The notes below the pieces were generated by a model, which saw nothing but the letters and a program-made list of their open reading frames with translations, had not been told where the DNA came from and did no database searches. This document shows positions 1 to 12,852 of a stretch of 53,409 nucleotides of DNA, in pieces. The stretch's first letter is position 1, and every line of letters starts with the position of its first letter. The DNA is from Acidimicrobiaceae bacterium (GTDB taxonomy: Bacteria > Actinomycetota > Acidimicrobiia > Acidimicrobiales > RAAP-2): NCBI GenBank assembly GCA_003138855.1, contig PLHF01000056.1:1-53409 (forward strand). Reading direction: 5' to 3'. A program made the position numbers and the translations under genes.

Positions 1-1038
1 TTCTCCGAGATCGCCGACTTCAGCCGGCACGCCCCGCCCCCCCCGCCCCCGGCCCGGCCGCGCCCACCGCTGGCTGCCGGTGGCCCACGGTTCGTCGAGG
101 TCCTCGACCCCGGCTTCTTGAGCCTGGTGGTGGACGGTGGGCGCCGGTCGGTGGCAGCCATGGGCATTCCCCGCAGCGGTCCCTGTGACCGGACGGCCAT
201 GCGCCTGGCCAACCGGTTGGTCGGGAATGCCGACGGGGCCGCGGCCGTCGAGTGCACGGCCTCCGGCCCGACGCTCCGGTTCGAGGGGGACGGCCATGTG
301 GCCGTGGTGGCATCGTCTGCCGACGCCGTCGAGGTGCGGATCGACGGTCACCCGCTCCGGACCGGCGCCGTGGCACCGGTCCGGAGCGGTCAGACGGTCG
401 CCGTCGGGCGGCTGGGCGTCGGGCTCCGGGCCTATCTCGCCGTCAGCGGCGGCTTCGACACCCCGGAGACGGTGGGCTCGCGGTCGTCGGACCTCTTGTC
501 CGGCCTGGGCCCGGGTCCCCTGCTGGCCGGTGATCGGCTCGGCCTGGGCGCCCCGGCCAGGCCGCACGGCCACCTCACCCCGGCTGGCGCGCTCTCCGAC
601 CCGGGCCGTCCGGCGACGGTCCGGGTCGTGGCCGGACCCCACGCCTTCCCCCCCTTTGCGCTGAAGGGCCTCGTCTCGGGGCCGTGGGCCGTGGGAGACG
701 CCACGAACCGGATCGGCATCCGCCTCACCTCCGACCGCCGCCGGATCACCCCGGACCCCCGGGGGATCCCCTCCACGGGGATGGTCGCCGGGGCGATCCA
801 GGTCCCTCCGGACGGGAACCCGATCGTCCTCATGCCCGACCACGCCACCGTCGGAGGGTACCCGGTCGTCGCCTGCGCGATCACCGCCGACCTGCCCATC
901 CTGGGCCAGCTCCGGCCCGGGGACTCCGTCGTCTTCACCGAGGTCGACCGCCCCACGGCACGCCACGCGCATCGCCGGAGCGAGCGCGGCCTGGCCGGGA
1001 GGGTGGCCGGTTGGTACCCCACGGCAGCGGGGACCTGA
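1..1038 (+). CDS. PxpC-type carboxyltransferase domain protein, 5' end outside window
   Basis: The C-terminal part is a biotin-dependent carboxyltransferase subunit 2 / PxpC (KipA) domain. PxpC acts with PxpA and PxpB in ATP-dependent opening of 5-oxoproline to glutamate. Family signs are VEVLDPGFLSLVVDGGRRS at the domain start, then GIPRSGPCDRTAMRLANRLVGN, AVSGGFDTPE and a C-terminal GGYPVVACAITADLPILGQ. The frame is open to base 1. Before the domain come a short stretch ending FSEIADFSRHA and a proline-rich run (APPPPPPARPRPP). This fits a fused PxpB-PxpC protein, in which a PxpB domain would lie off the left edge. The only in-window start candidate before the domain, TTG at 118, would remove its first strand, so I treat the gene as 5'-partial. 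The fusion is inferred. Confidence 0.85.
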   Translation, partial: FSEIADFSRHAPPPPPPARPRPPLAAGGPRFVEVLDPGFLSLVVDGGRRSVAAMGIPRSGPCDRTAMRLANRLVGNADGAAAVECTASGPTLRFEGDGHVAVVASSADAVEVRIDGHPLRTGAVAPVRSGQTVAVGRLGVGLRAYLAVSGGFDTPETVGSRSSDLLSGLGPGPLLAGDRLGLGAPARPHGHLTPAGALSDPGRPATVRVVAGPHAFPPFALKGLVSGPWAVGDATNRIGIRLTSDRRRITPDPRGIPSTGMVAGAIQVPPDGNPIVLMPDHATVGGYPVVACAITADLPILGQLRPGDSVVFTEVDRPTARHAHRRSERGLAGRVAGWYPTAAGT

Positions 1039-1191
1039 CCGCCGGAACCGCCTCCCCCGGATCGCACCTCCGCCGCCGTGCCCGTCCCCCTGGGGGCCAC
1101 CGGTTCGGGAGTTGCCCGGGAGAGTGGCACGATAGGAATCGACAACCGCGAGGGGTGCCCATGCGCATCCCTCGGACGAGAGGAGCCGGAC

Positions 1192-1779
1192 GTGGGAGAC
1201 GGAGACCAGCACGGGGACGAGGAGATCGGGATCTTCCAGTCGCGTGACGACGGCCAACTCCACTTCACACCGGAGACCGCCGCCTCCACGTTTCCGGTGA
1301 CCGCACCCACTGACGCCACGCCCCTCGAGGAGGACGAGCCCGAGGGAGTCATCCCTCCGAGCCCGCTGTGGGCCATGAAGGAGCGCCGGCACGAGCAGTG
1401 GTTCCATGTCTTCGGGCACCCCGATCGCATCAGGGACTGCATCGGCACGGACGACGCCACCGTCTACGTGATCGACGACGGAAGCCACCACTGCATGATC
1501 GGGCGACGGGTGGGTGCCTCCGTCGACGGCTGCGTCTACAGCCTGGTGGCGCGCATCACCAAGGCGACCTACGGGTCACTGTCGTCGGGTGCCATCGACG
1601 CGAGGCAGGCATTCCTATCCGCATCCGACGCCGGCCTCAGCGGCACCGTCGAGGGGGAGGGCGTGTCCAACATCTTCGACGTCGACTACTACGAGCAAGC
1701 CGAGGACATCCCCGCCCGGTACCTGCCGCCATCCGCGTTCATCGAGTTCGCCGAGGACCTGCCGACCGCCGACCGCTGA
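1192..1779 (+). CDS. conserved-looking hypothetical protein, 195 aa
   Basis: I do not recognise a family. The start is the GTG at 1192 because AGAGGAG lies 7 nt before it; an open frame continues to 1078 without a good ribosome site. The first 65 residues are acidic and probably disordered (repeated Asp/Glu/Pro). From about residue 68 there is a folded-looking part with WAMKERRHEQWFHVFGHPDR, an aromatic- and histidine-rich segment, DDGSHHCMIGRR and VDGCVYSLVARI. No signal peptide or membrane segment is visible. It converges on pyrF with a 35-base gap. A weak promoter candidate is TTGCCC at 1112-1117 with TAGGAA at 1133-1138 (15-base spacer). The function is unknown. Confidence 0.6.
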   Translation: MGDGDQHGDEEIGIFQSRDDGQLHFTPETAASTFPVTAPTDATPLEEDEPEGVIPPSPLWAMKERRHEQWFHVFGHPDRIRDCIGTDDATVYVIDDGSHHCMIGRRVGASVDGCVYSLVARITKATYGSLSSGAIDARQAFLSASDAGLSGTVEGEGVSNIFDVDYYEQAEDIPARYLPPSAFIEFAEDLPTADR

Positions 1780-1814
1780 GGGGCCGAGGGGCCGGCCTCC
1801 GGACCTTCCCCCCC

Positions 1815-2675
1815 TCAGGCCAGGGCTTCGCCCATCTCGTCCCGGGCCCGCCGGGCCGCCGCGGCCAGCGTGCGGACGTCGGGGCCCGCCGCCAGCACCG
1901 AACGGGACACGTTGGCCAGCACCGAGCCCGGTGCACACCCTCGGAACAGTGCCCCGGCGTCCACCGCCGAGGCCCCCTGGGCCCCCACCCCCGGGGCGAG
2001 GATGGTCCCGCCCAGTTCGGGCAGCGGGAACGTCGAGGGTTGCAGTGTGGCGCCGACCACCGCTCCGACGGTCCCCGAGGGCGCACCGCCGGCGCGATTG
2101 GCCTGGGCGATCTCCGCCAGAAGCATGTCCTCGACCGAGGGCCCGGCGCCCGAACGGGTGAGGGCCCCCTGCAGGACGCGGCCTTCCGGGTTGGAACTGC
2201 GCACCACCACGATGACCCCTCGCCGATGGGCTCCTGCCAGGTCGATCATCGGCTGCAGTGCTCCGAGACCCAGATAGGGCACCGCGGTCACCGCGTCGGC
2301 GCAGAGCGGACTGTCCGGGTCCAACCAGGCCGTGGCGTAGGCAGCCATCGTGCTCCCGATGTCGGCTCGTTTGGCATCGGCGATGACGAGCAGCCCGGCC
2401 TCCCGGGCCTCGACCAGCAGCCACTCGAGCGCCGCCAGGCCCGTGGATCCGAAGCGCTCGAAGAAGGCGACCTGGGGCTTGACCACCGGGACCACGCCGG
2501 CGAAGGCCTCGATGCATCGGATCCCGAACTGGCGCAGCCCCTTCGCATCGTCGGTCATCCCCCACTGCCCGAGGAGCTCCCCGGACGGATCGATGCCCGC
2601 ACAGAGAGGACCGGTGGCGGCCACCGCGGCAGCCACCCGGGAGCCGAACCCGCCAATGGGCTCCGGATCACCCAC
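1815..2675 (-). CDS. pyrF: orotidine 5'-phosphate decarboxylase, PyrF
   Basis: Catalyses the last step of UMP synthesis, OMP to UMP plus CO2. The 286-residue product is of the longer, mycobacterial-type PyrF family. Visible motifs are CAGIDPS near the N-terminus, VKPQVAFFERFG, the catalytic loop ADAKRADIGST (Lys and two Asp), and a C-terminal ILAPGVGAQG phosphate-binding loop. I chose GTG at 2675: it overlaps the pyrD stop by 8 bases and GGGGAG precedes it; upstream in-frame codons translate pyrD antiphase sequence. It is the last gene of the pyr operon, so its translation is probably coupled to pyrD. Confidence 0.95.
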   Translation of the reverse strand: MGDPEPIGGFGSRVAAAVAATGPLCAGIDPSGELLGQWGMTDDAKGLRQFGIRCIEAFAGVVPVVKPQVAFFERFGSTGLAALEWLLVEAREAGLLVIADAKRADIGSTMAAYATAWLDPDSPLCADAVTAVPYLGLGALQPMIDLAGAHRRGVIVVVRSSNPEGRVLQGALTRSGAGPSVEDMLLAEIAQANRAGGAPSGTVGAVVGATLQPSTFPLPELGGTILAPGVGAQGASAVDAGALFRGCAPGSVLANVSRSVLAAGPDVRTLAAAARRARDEMGEALA

Positions 2676-3663
2676 GGCCGGCTCCCCGCAGTTCCCGGGT
2701 CGACCGGATCCCCCGTCGGGAGCACCACGTCTCGAGCTCGCGGAGTACCGTGATCGGGGCCTTCGGATCACGGAAGGTGGCGGTGCCCACCTGGACCGCG
2801 TCGGCCCCGGCCATCAGCAGCTCCACTGCGTCCTGTCCGGTCATCACGCCACCCACGCCGATGATCGCTGCCTCCGGATGGGCCGTCCGGACGTCATAGA
2901 CGGCGCGGACCGCCACCGGACGGATGGCAGGGCCCGACAGCCCACCCCCGGCCGGCCCGGACCCGAGGACGGGCCGCCTCGCCTCGACGTCGATGGCCAT
3001 GGCCAGCACGGTGTTGACCAGGGTCAACCCTTCGGCGCCGGCCTCGAGGGCCGCGCCTGCCACCTCGGCGATGTCGGAGACGGTCGGGCTCAGCTTCGCC
3101 CACCGGGGAAGTGCGGGGCAATACTCGCCGACCGCGGCCACCACCTCGGCCGTCGCTGTCGCCGAGTGGGCGAACATCCTCCGCCGGTCCTCGACGTTGG
3201 GGCAGCTCACGTTGACCTCGACGGCGGTGAGGCCGGAGACCGCGGCCAGCATGGCGGCGGCACGTCCGTAGTCCTCCACCCGCTGCCCCCAGATGCTGAC
3301 GACGACCCGCGCTCCGACCGCAGCCAGCCTGGGCAGGTCGTCGGCGATCCACGCCTCGAGGCCCGGGCCCTGGAGCCCCACGCTGTTGAGCATCCCTGCC
3401 GGGGTCTGGTGGACACGGGGCGCAGCGTTGCCGGGCCAGGGGTCGACCGACAGGGACTTGACCACCACCGCACCCAGTTCCGACAGGGGAAAGTACGCCT
3501 GCAGCTCGTCGGCGTGGCCGGCGGTGCCCGACGCGGTCATCACCGGATTGGGCAGCTCCACCGATCCGAGACGGGCCGAGAGGTCGACGTCGCCGCTGGT
3601 CACGGCCCGCCAGGCGCGGCGCACACGGCCGCCGGTGCTTGACCTGCCGGCCAGGATGCTCAT
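2668..3663 (-). CDS. pyrD: dihydroorotate dehydrogenase, class 1
   Basis: Oxidises dihydroorotate to orotate using FMN. The 331-residue protein has the class 1 layout: PVMTASGTAGH near the start, VVVKSLSVDPWPGN, the substrate loop NSVGLQGPG, and NVSCPN containing the active-site Cys used by class 1 enzymes (class 2 enzymes use Ser). Later come LTLVNT and the FMN phosphate site VGGVMTGQDAVELLMAGADAVQVGTA. No N-terminal membrane helix is present, unlike class 2. The sequence resembles PyrDB, yet no pyrK (electron-transfer subunit) adjoins it. ATG at 3663 lies 4 bases after the carB stop; the longer frame to 3759 covers carB coding sequence. Confidence 0.93.
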   Translation of the reverse strand: MSILAGRSSTGGRVRRAWRAVTSGDVDLSARLGSVELPNPVMTASGTAGHADELQAYFPLSELGAVVVKSLSVDPWPGNAAPRVHQTPAGMLNSVGLQGPGLEAWIADDLPRLAAVGARVVVSIWGQRVEDYGRAAAMLAAVSGLTAVEVNVSCPNVEDRRRMFAHSATATAEVVAAVGEYCPALPRWAKLSPTVSDIAEVAGAALEAGAEGLTLVNTVLAMAIDVEARRPVLGSGPAGGGLSGPAIRPVAVRAVYDVRTAHPEAAIIGVGGVMTGQDAVELLMAGADAVQVGTATFRDPKAPITVLRELETWCSRRGIRSTRELRGAGRG

Positions 3664-3667
3664 CGGG

Positions 3668-6981
<3,314 letters not shown>

Positions 6982-6982
<1 letters not shown>

Positions 6983-8127
6983 CAGCCGACCCCGTCCCGG
7001 AGCGACTCGGCCCTGGCCCGGGCTCCGGTGGCGTCCATAAGAGCCCGGAACTCCTCGAACAGGTAGCGGGCGTCGTGAGGGCCAGGACCGGCCTCGGGGT
7101 GGTACTGGACGCTGAACACCGGGGCGTCCGTGTTCGCCAGGCCCTCGATCACCCCGTCGTTGAGATTGACGTGGGTGATCTCGGACGAAGTCAGGGAGCC
7201 CTCGGCGACCGCGTAGTTGTGGTTCTGCGAAGTGATCTCGACCCGACCGGTCGACAGCCGCTTCACCGGGTGGTTGCCGCCGTGGTGGCCGAAGGGGAGT
7301 TTGTAGGTGGACGCGCCCAACGCCGTGGCCAGCAGCTGATGGCCCAGGCAGATCCCGAATACCGGTACCGTCCCGTCCTCGACCAGCACCCGGATCTGGT
7401 CGATGACGGCCGCCAGGCCCGACGGGTCGCCGGGCCCGTTGGAGAGGAACACGCCGTCGGGCTCCATGCCGAGGACCTGTGCCGCCGGGGTCGAGGCCGG
7501 CACGATTGTGACCGTGGCCATCTCTCCGAGCTGGCGCACCATCGCCTCCTTGATGCCGAAGTCGTAGGCGACCACCCGGTAGGGGCCGGTGCCCCGGGTC
7601 ACCATGGATGCGGTGGTCACCTCGGACACCAGGTCCACCCGGTCGATGGGCAGGGCGGCGCGTGCCGCAGCCAACAGGTCCGCCTCGCCGGACGTGCCGA
7701 ACGCGCACGACATGGCCCCTCGGTCGCGCAGGTGGCGGGTGAGCCGGCGGGTGTCGACCCCGGTGATCCCGGGCACGGAGAACCGGATGAGGAACTCCTC
7801 GAGGCTCCCCGTCGAGCGCCAGTTGCTGGGCCGGTCGGCCAGGTCCCTCACGATGATCCCCCGGCAGTGGGGGCGGGCGGCCTCGTCGTCGGTGGGATTG
7901 ACCCCGTAGTTGCCGATGTGGGGGTAGGTGAAGGCGATGACCTGGCCGGCATAGGAGGGGTCGGTGATCACTTCCTGGTAGCCCGAGAGCACCGTGTTGA
8001 ACACCGCTTCGCCCGTGGCCACCCCGCCGTCGGGGAGCGCGCCGATCGCCTCCCCCTCGAACACTGCTCCGTCGGCCAGGGCCAGCAGCGCCTCGTCGCG
8101 GCGGGCAGTACCGGAACGGGCGCTCAT
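6982..8127 (-). CDS. carA: carbamoyl-phosphate synthase small (glutaminase) subunit
   Basis: Hydrolyses glutamine and channels ammonia to CarB. The 381-residue protein has the small-subunit N-terminal domain ([48 protein letters not shown]) followed by a class I glutamine amidotransferase domain with [23 protein letters not shown], the nucleophile Cys260 in [11 protein letters not shown], and the His/Glu pair in [14 protein letters not shown] at 8127 overlaps the pyrC stop as ATGA. The open frame extends upstream to 8865, but that part is antiphase pyrC sequence. Confidence 0.98.
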
Positions 8128-9452
8128 CGCTGGGCCTCCGCGTCGATGACCACCGGCTCGCCCCGGAACACCGTATGCCGCACCTGGCCGGTGAGCCTGC
8201 GCCCCGCATACGGCGTGTTTCGACTGCGGCTGGCCAGTGCCGATGGATCGACCGTCCAGGTGGCCGTGGGGTCGATCACGCACAGGTTGGCCGGTGCCCC
8301 GGGCACGATGGGGCCGCCCTGCCCACCGCCGCCGATCGGGTCCAGCCCGACGAGGGCGGCGGGCTGCCAACTGAGCAGGGCCAGGACCCGCTGGAGGGGA
8401 AGGTCGAGCTCGCTCACGGCCAGGGCCAAAGCCGTCTGGAGGCCCAGCATGCCCGGTGGGGCCTGGTCGAACGGCAGGTCCCTCGACTCGGGGGCGTGCG
8501 GTGCGTGGTCGGTGGCGATCGCATCCACGGTGCCGTCGGCCAGCCCGAGCTTCACCGCCTCCACATCGGACGCCGGGCGCAGGGGCGGGTTCACCCTGAA
8601 CAGCGGGTCGAAGCCGGCAGTGGCAGCTTCGGTCAGCGAGAAGTGGTGGGGGGCGACCTCGGCGGTCACCGCCAGTCCCTCGGCCTTGGCCCGGCGGACC
8701 ATCTCGATGGAGACCGCGGTCGACAGGTGCAGGAAGTGGATGCGGCCCGCGGTGGCCCTGGTCAGGGCGATGTCCCGGGCCACCATCACCTCCTCGGCTG
8801 CCGCGGGCATGCCGGGAATGCCCAGCCGACTCGACCAGGCGCCTTCGTGCATGGCCCCGTCGCACGCCAACGAGCCGTCCTCGCAGTGCTGAGCCAGGAT
8901 GACACCCAGGCCCCGGGCGTACTCGAGGGCCCGTCGCATCAGCCCGGCCGACTGGACGCCGGCGCCGTCATCGGTGAAGAGGCGCACCCCGAGGCCGGCG
9001 AGCTCGGCCATCGGAGCCAGTCGCTCGCCGAGCCGCCCGACGGTGATGGCCCCGGCCACCGCCACCTCGGCGGTTGCCGAGAGCGAAAGCTCCTGCACGT
9101 TGCGGACGGCCTCGGCGGAGTCGAGGGGCGGATCGGTGTTGGGCATGGCCACCACAGCGGTGTACCCACCGAGGGCCGCCGCCCGGGTTCCGGTCTCGAT
9201 GGTCTCGGTCTCCTCGCGGCCCGGCTCGCGCAGATGGGTGTGCAGGTCGACCAACCCGGGTGCCACGATGCAACCCTCGGCCTCGAGCACCACCGCACCG
9301 CGCGGGCTCTCGATCCGTTCCTCCACCGACGCCACCTTCCCGTCGGCCACGAGCACGTCGGCCCGTCGCTCGCCGGTGGTGTCGGAGACGGTGCCGCCCC
9401 GGATCACCAGGGTGGGCCCGGACGGCGCCGTTCGGCCGGTGCGCTCAGTCAC
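8124..9452 (-). CDS. pyrC: dihydroorotase, class I
   Basis: Zinc amidohydrolase that cyclises carbamoyl-aspartate to dihydroorotate. The 442-residue length fits class I (PyrC-alpha) enzymes. Motifs: metal-binding [10 protein letters not shown] near residue 70 (usually D-h-H-x-H-L-R-x-P-G), [11 protein letters not shown], the His in [15 protein letters not shown], and the catalytic Asp in AIATDHAPH. The C-terminal beta-sandwich segment ANLCVIDP is typical of amidohydrolases. It starts with GTG overlapping the pyrB stop by 8 bases (GTGACTGA). Confidence 0.97.
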   Translation of the reverse strand: MTERTGRTAPSGPTLVIRGGTVSDTTGERRADVLVADGKVASVEERIESPRGAVVLEAEGCIVAPGLVDLHTHLREPGREETETIETGTRAAALGGYTAVVAMPNTDPPLDSAEAVRNVQELSLSATAEVAVAGAITVGRLGERLAPMAELAGLGVRLFTDDGAGVQSAGLMRRALEYARGLGVILAQHCEDGSLACDGAMHEGAWSSRLGIPGMPAAAEEVMVARDIALTRATAGRIHFLHLSTAVSIEMVRRAKAEGLAVTAEVAPHHFSLTEAATAGFDPLFRVNPPLRPASDVEAVKLGLADGTVDAIATDHAPHAPESRDLPFDQAPPGMLGLQTALALAVSELDLPLQRVLALLSWQPAALVGLDPIGGGGQGGPIVPGAPANLCVIDPTATWTVDPSALASRSRNTPYAGRRLTGQVRHTVFRGEPVVIDAEAQR

Positions 9453-10416
9453 GGAGGGCCCCTCCGGCCGGCCCCTGCCCGAGCAGCAGGAACAGCACGG
9501 CCATCCGGATGGCCACGCCGTTGCTGACCTGGTCGGTGATGAGGGCCGCTGGGAGCTCCGCGACGTCCGAGGCGATCTCCACCCCCCGGACGATCGGTCC
9601 CGGGTGGAGGATCAACGCGTCGGGTTGGAGCACCGCGGCCCGTCGGGCGGTGAGGCCGTAGCCGGCGGTGTACTCGCGGAGCGAGGGGACGAACGCCCCA
9701 CTCCCCCGCTCCGACTGGACACGTAGCAGCGAGACCACGTCGGCCTTGGGCAGGACCGCGTCGAGGTCGTGGCTGACCGAGGCCACCGGCCACCCCTCGA
9801 GGGAGGGAGGGAGCAGGGTGGACGGCGCCACCAGGGTGACCTCGGCGCCCATGGCGGTGTAGGCGGCGATCTGGGAGCGGGCAACCCGGCTGTGGCGAAT
9901 GTCACCGACGATGGCCACCCGGAGTCCCTCCAACCGGGCAAGCCCTTCGTCGCCGCCGCCGAGCGCCTGGCGCACCGTGTAGAGGTCGAGCAGCGCCTGG
10001 GTCGGGTGCTGGTGCCAGCCGTCGCCGGCGTTGATCACCACGCAGTGGTCCACCCACTCGGCCACCCGGGCCGGGACGCCCGAGGAGCTGTGGCGGATGA
10101 TCACCGAGTCGATCCCGATCGCTTCGATGGTCTCGACCGTGTCGCGCAGGGACTCGCCCTTCTTCAGGGAGGAGGACCCAGCGGCAAAGGAGAGGACGTC
10201 GGCCGACATGCGTTTGGCCGCCGTCTCGAACGACATGCGGGTCCTCGTGGAGTCCTCGAAGAACAGGGTGGCCACCGTCCGGCCACGCAGCGTCGGCACC
10301 TTCGGGTTCGCCCGGCGGCCCACCTCGACGAAGGAGTCCGCCACCCGTAGCACCTCGGTGATCTCCTCGGGGCCGAGGTCCTCCATGCTGAGCAGATGGG
10401 TGGGGAAGGCGCTCAC
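9445..10416 (-). CDS. pyrB: aspartate carbamoyltransferase catalytic chain
   Basis: Transfers the carbamoyl group to aspartate, the committed step of pyrimidine synthesis. The 323-residue chain has the carbamoyl-phosphate motif [13 protein letters not shown], the HPTQALLD motif, a domain-swap lysine-containing stretch SSSLKKGES (the Lys contributed to the neighbouring active site), and [13 protein letters not shown] near the C-terminus. No regulatory chain (pyrI) is visible, so control is expected at expression level through PyrR. It starts with GTG overlapping the pyrR stop (GTGA). Confidence 0.97.
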   Translation of the reverse strand: MSAFPTHLLSMEDLGPEEITEVLRVADSFVEVGRRANPKVPTLRGRTVATLFFEDSTRTRMSFETAAKRMSADVLSFAAGSSSLKKGESLRDTVETIEAIGIDSVIIRHSSSGVPARVAEWVDHCVVINAGDGWHQHPTQALLDLYTVRQALGGGDEGLARLEGLRVAIVGDIRHSRVARSQIAAYTAMGAEVTLVAPSTLLPPSLEGWPVASVSHDLDAVLPKADVVSLLRVQSERGSGAFVPSLREYTAGYGLTARRAAVLQPDALILHPGPIVRGVEIASDVAELPAALITDQVSNGVAIRMAVLFLLLGQGPAGGALRD

Positions 10417-10982
10417 CGACTGACCAGCTCCCCGAGGGAGACACCCTCGTCGGAGACGTCCACCATCTCGTCGCGGCTGGTGGGGAGGTTCTTCCCCACA
10501 TAGTCGGGCCGGATGGGAAGCTCGCGATGGCCCCGGTCGACCATGACCGCCAGTTCGACCACCTGGGCCCGCCCGTACTCCCCCAGGGCATTGAGGGCGG
10601 CACGGATGGTGCGGCCGGTGAACAGCACGTCGTCGACCAGCACCACGGTGGATCCGGTCAGATCGAAACTGATATCGGTGACCGCCTCAGGAAGTACCGG
10701 CCGGAGGCCGATGTCGTCACGGTAGAAGGCGACGTCCAGCGTGCCCACCGGGATGGTGGCACCCTCGGCCTCGGCGAGCGCCTCGGCCAGGCGCTGGGCG
10801 ATGCCCACGCCACCCGTCTGCAACCCGATCAGCACGACGTGTTGGAGGCCGCGGTTCCGCTCGGCGATCTCGTGGGCCATGCGGGTGGTCGCCCGGCGGA
10901 CGTCCTCGGCCGACATGACCTGGGCCCGGGGAACGAACACAGCACCCCGCGGGCGGGTGTGACTGCGCTCTCGTTCGGCCAC
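10413..10982 (-). CDS. pyrR: PyrR, pyr operon RNA-binding regulator / uracil phosphoribosyltransferase
   Basis: PyrR senses UMP/UTP against PRPP and binds pyr mRNA; many also have weak uracil phosphoribosyltransferase activity. The 189-residue protein is a type I phosphoribosyltransferase: the PRPP loop is [18 protein letters not shown], with [16 protein letters not shown] and a flexible loop after [12 protein letters not shown]. The C-terminal [17 protein letters not shown] is highly typical of PyrR. Translation starts at GTG 10982 with AGGAGG 5 nt before it. It is the first gene of the operon and sits directly behind its own predicted binding hairpin, as in mycobacteria, where PyrR represses translation. 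Confidence 0.97.
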   Translation of the reverse strand: MAERERSHTRPRGAVFVPRAQVMSAEDVRRATTRMAHEIAERNRGLQHVVLIGLQTGGVGIAQRLAEALAEAEGATIPVGTLDVAFYRDDIGLRPVLPEAVTDISFDLTGSTVVLVDDVLFTGRTIRAALNALGEYGRAQVVELAVMVDRGHRELPIRPDYVGKNLPTSRDEMVDVSDEGVSLGELVSR

Positions 10983-10987
10983 CAGAT

Positions 10988-11018
10988 CCTCCTGTCCGTT
11001 CGGGCCTCACAGGACCCG
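10988..11018 (-). promoter_or_regulatory. PyrR-binding loop and overlapping pyrR ribosome-binding site
   Basis: On the minus strand a hairpin with CGGG/CCCG stem (11018-11015 with 11004-11001) presents the loop TCCTGTGAGG, which matches the PyrR recognition core UCCNGNGAGGY of Bacillus and mycobacterial leaders. The bases TCCTGT (11014-11009) are also perfectly complementary to ACAGGA (10995-10990), which contains most of the pyrR Shine-Dalgarno AGGAGG (10993-10988). The leader can therefore fold into either the PyrR hairpin or an SD-blocking pairing. There is no terminator-like U tract, which points to translational control. The direction of the switch cannot be settled by eye. Confidence 0.8.
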
Positions 11019-11036
11019 CTTCACGGTCAGAACCCG

Positions 11037-11042
11037 ACTATA
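11037..11042 (-). promoter_or_regulatory. predicted -10 box of the pyr operon
   Basis: TATAGT on the minus strand lies about 55 bases before the pyrR GTG. A transcript starting 6-7 bases downstream would have a leader of roughly 50 nt holding the entire PyrR loop. No convincing -35 hexamer is seen 17 bases upstream (the bases there are TCGCCG), which is common in actinobacterial promoters. Confidence 0.5.
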
Positions 11043-11145
11043 CCCGGTCGCTTCGGATCCGGCGACGGTACCGCATTGCCGGAGGTATTGACATAGGGCA
11101 ACGGGGGTACGCGGAGTTCGGGCCGCGGTGCACGGGGTGCGGGGA

Positions 11146-12693
11146 CTACTCGACGAGCGTGGCCGCGCTCATCTCGGGCGCCGATCCCAGGCCCGGCGGA
11201 CGGGCTGCCATGAGAAGTGCGGGCACCAACGCCACCACGGTCATGCCCACCACCCACCAGAAGGTGTGGCCGAACGCCGAGGCCAGCGGCTGCACGAATC
11301 GCACCCGCTCCGCAAGCGGTGCGGTGGAGACACCCGAGAGGCCGCCGGCCAGGCCATGGATCTGCGTGACGATCTGATGATCGAGCACCACCGCCACCAG
11401 GGCCGTGCCGATGGACCCTCCCACCCGCTGCACGATGTTGATGGCCGTTGACGCACGAGGCACCTCGACGTGGGAGAGCGTCTGGTACGCCGCGGAGATG
11501 GCCGGCATCATCACGAAACCGAACCCGATCCCCCGGACGAACAGGGACACGGCCAGCAGGGCGAAGCTGGTGTGGGCGCCGAGCTGGGTGTACAGGAGCG
11601 TGCCGAGGACGGCCACCAGGAGGCCACCGGGAACGATACGGCCGGCGCCGTAGCGGTCGGTCAGACGGCCGGCCAGCGGCATGACCACCGCGGCCCCGAT
11701 GCCCTGGGGCGCCATCAACAAGCCGGCGCTCAACGCGCTCTGCCCGCGCACAACCTGGTAGTAGAGCGGGAGCAGCAGCATGCCACCGAACAACGCCCCC
11801 CCGAACAGGAACGTGGTGACCGCCGACGATGCGAAGCTCCGGTTGCGGAACAGGAGGACGTCGATCAGCGGCGTGATCTTGGTTCGGAGGGCATGGAGGA
11901 CGAACCCGGCGATCATGGCCGCCCCCACCACCATCGGGAGCCACACGCTGAGCGGGGATCCCTGCCCCGCCTGGGCCAGGCCGTAGACCAAGAGGGCGAG
12001 TCCGGGGGACAGCAGGAGGAATCCGACCACGTCCAGCTTGTGGGCGGCAGTGAGGCGTTCGTGCCCGGGCAGGATCCGTAGGGCGAGCACGATGGCCACG
12101 ATGCCGATCGGGATGTTCACGTAGAAGATCCAGCGCCACGACACGGTGTCGACGATCAGACCGCCGAGCACGGGGCCGAGAACCGGCCCCAGCAGCATCG
12201 GCACGCCCAACACGCTCATGACCCGTCCCATTCTCTGGGGACCGGCCGCGGAGGCCATGATCGACTGGCCGATCGGCATGATCATCCCGCCGCCGAAGCC
12301 CTGCAGGACCCGGAAGACGATCAGGCTCTGGATCGACCAAGCCGCTCCCGAGAGAGCGGAGCCGACCAGGAAGAGCGCGAGCGAGACGATCCACATCCGC
12401 TTGGCCCCGAAGTGCTCGACGGCCCACCCGGTCAACGGGATGACAGTGGCCAGGGCCAGGAGGTACCCGGTGCTCACCCACTGGACGCTCGACAGCGGGG
12501 CTCGGAAATCCCGGGCCAGCGTGGCGATGGCCACGTTGACGATGGTGGTGTCGAGGATCGACATGATGGTCCCGATCACCACGACCAGGGCCAACCGCTT
12601 CAGATGCGGATCGAGCCCGGTGATTCCCGTGGAGACGGGAGCTCTGTCGGGCGCAGGTTCCGGAGCGCTGTCGGTGATGTCGCTTGGTGCCAC
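11146..12693 (-). CDS. MFS drug exporter, DHA2 (EmrB/QacA) family
   Basis: A predicted proton-coupled efflux pump in the cytoplasmic membrane. At 515 residues with about 14 hydrophobic segments it fits the 14-TM DHA2 family. Family motifs are SILDTTIVNVAIATLARDF in TM1, GWAVEHFGAKRMWI (motif A), FRVLQGFGGGMIMP (motif B), and the antiporter motif C GVPMLLGPVLGPVLGG in TM5. GTG at 12693 has AAGGAG just upstream and gives an acidic, Pro-rich cytoplasmic N-terminus; the frame stays open to 13101 but that part looks non-coding. The substrate is unknown. It separates nusB from pyrR, which are close neighbours in several other actinobacteria, so it may be a later insertion. Confidence 0.93.
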   Translation of the reverse strand: MAPSDITDSAPEPAPDRAPVSTGITGLDPHLKRLALVVVIGTIMSILDTTIVNVAIATLARDFRAPLSSVQWVSTGYLLALATVIPLTGWAVEHFGAKRMWIVSLALFLVGSALSGAAWSIQSLIVFRVLQGFGGGMIMPIGQSIMASAAGPQRMGRVMSVLGVPMLLGPVLGPVLGGLIVDTVSWRWIFYVNIPIGIVAIVLALRILPGHERLTAAHKLDVVGFLLLSPGLALLVYGLAQAGQGSPLSVWLPMVVGAAMIAGFVLHALRTKITPLIDVLLFRNRSFASSAVTTFLFGGALFGGMLLLPLYYQVVRGQSALSAGLLMAPQGIGAAVVMPLAGRLTDRYGAGRIVPGGLLVAVLGTLLYTQLGAHTSFALLAVSLFVRGIGFGFVMMPAISAAYQTLSHVEVPRASTAINIVQRVGGSIGTALVAVVLDHQIVTQIHGLAGGLSGVSTAPLAERVRFVQPLASAFGHTFWWVVGMTVVALVPALLMAARPPGLGSAPEMSAATLVE

Positions 12694-12852
12694 GTCACTC
12701 CTTGCTCGTCCAACCGCCACTCGTCCTGCCGCCGGTGCATCGACCGTCGACGGCGGCCGTCCACCTCCCGAGAGGCCACTGCACCGCACGGGACACCAGG
12801 GGCTGCATCCCGCCCGGGACGCAACCATCCGGCACCACGGTGCGGCACCCCG

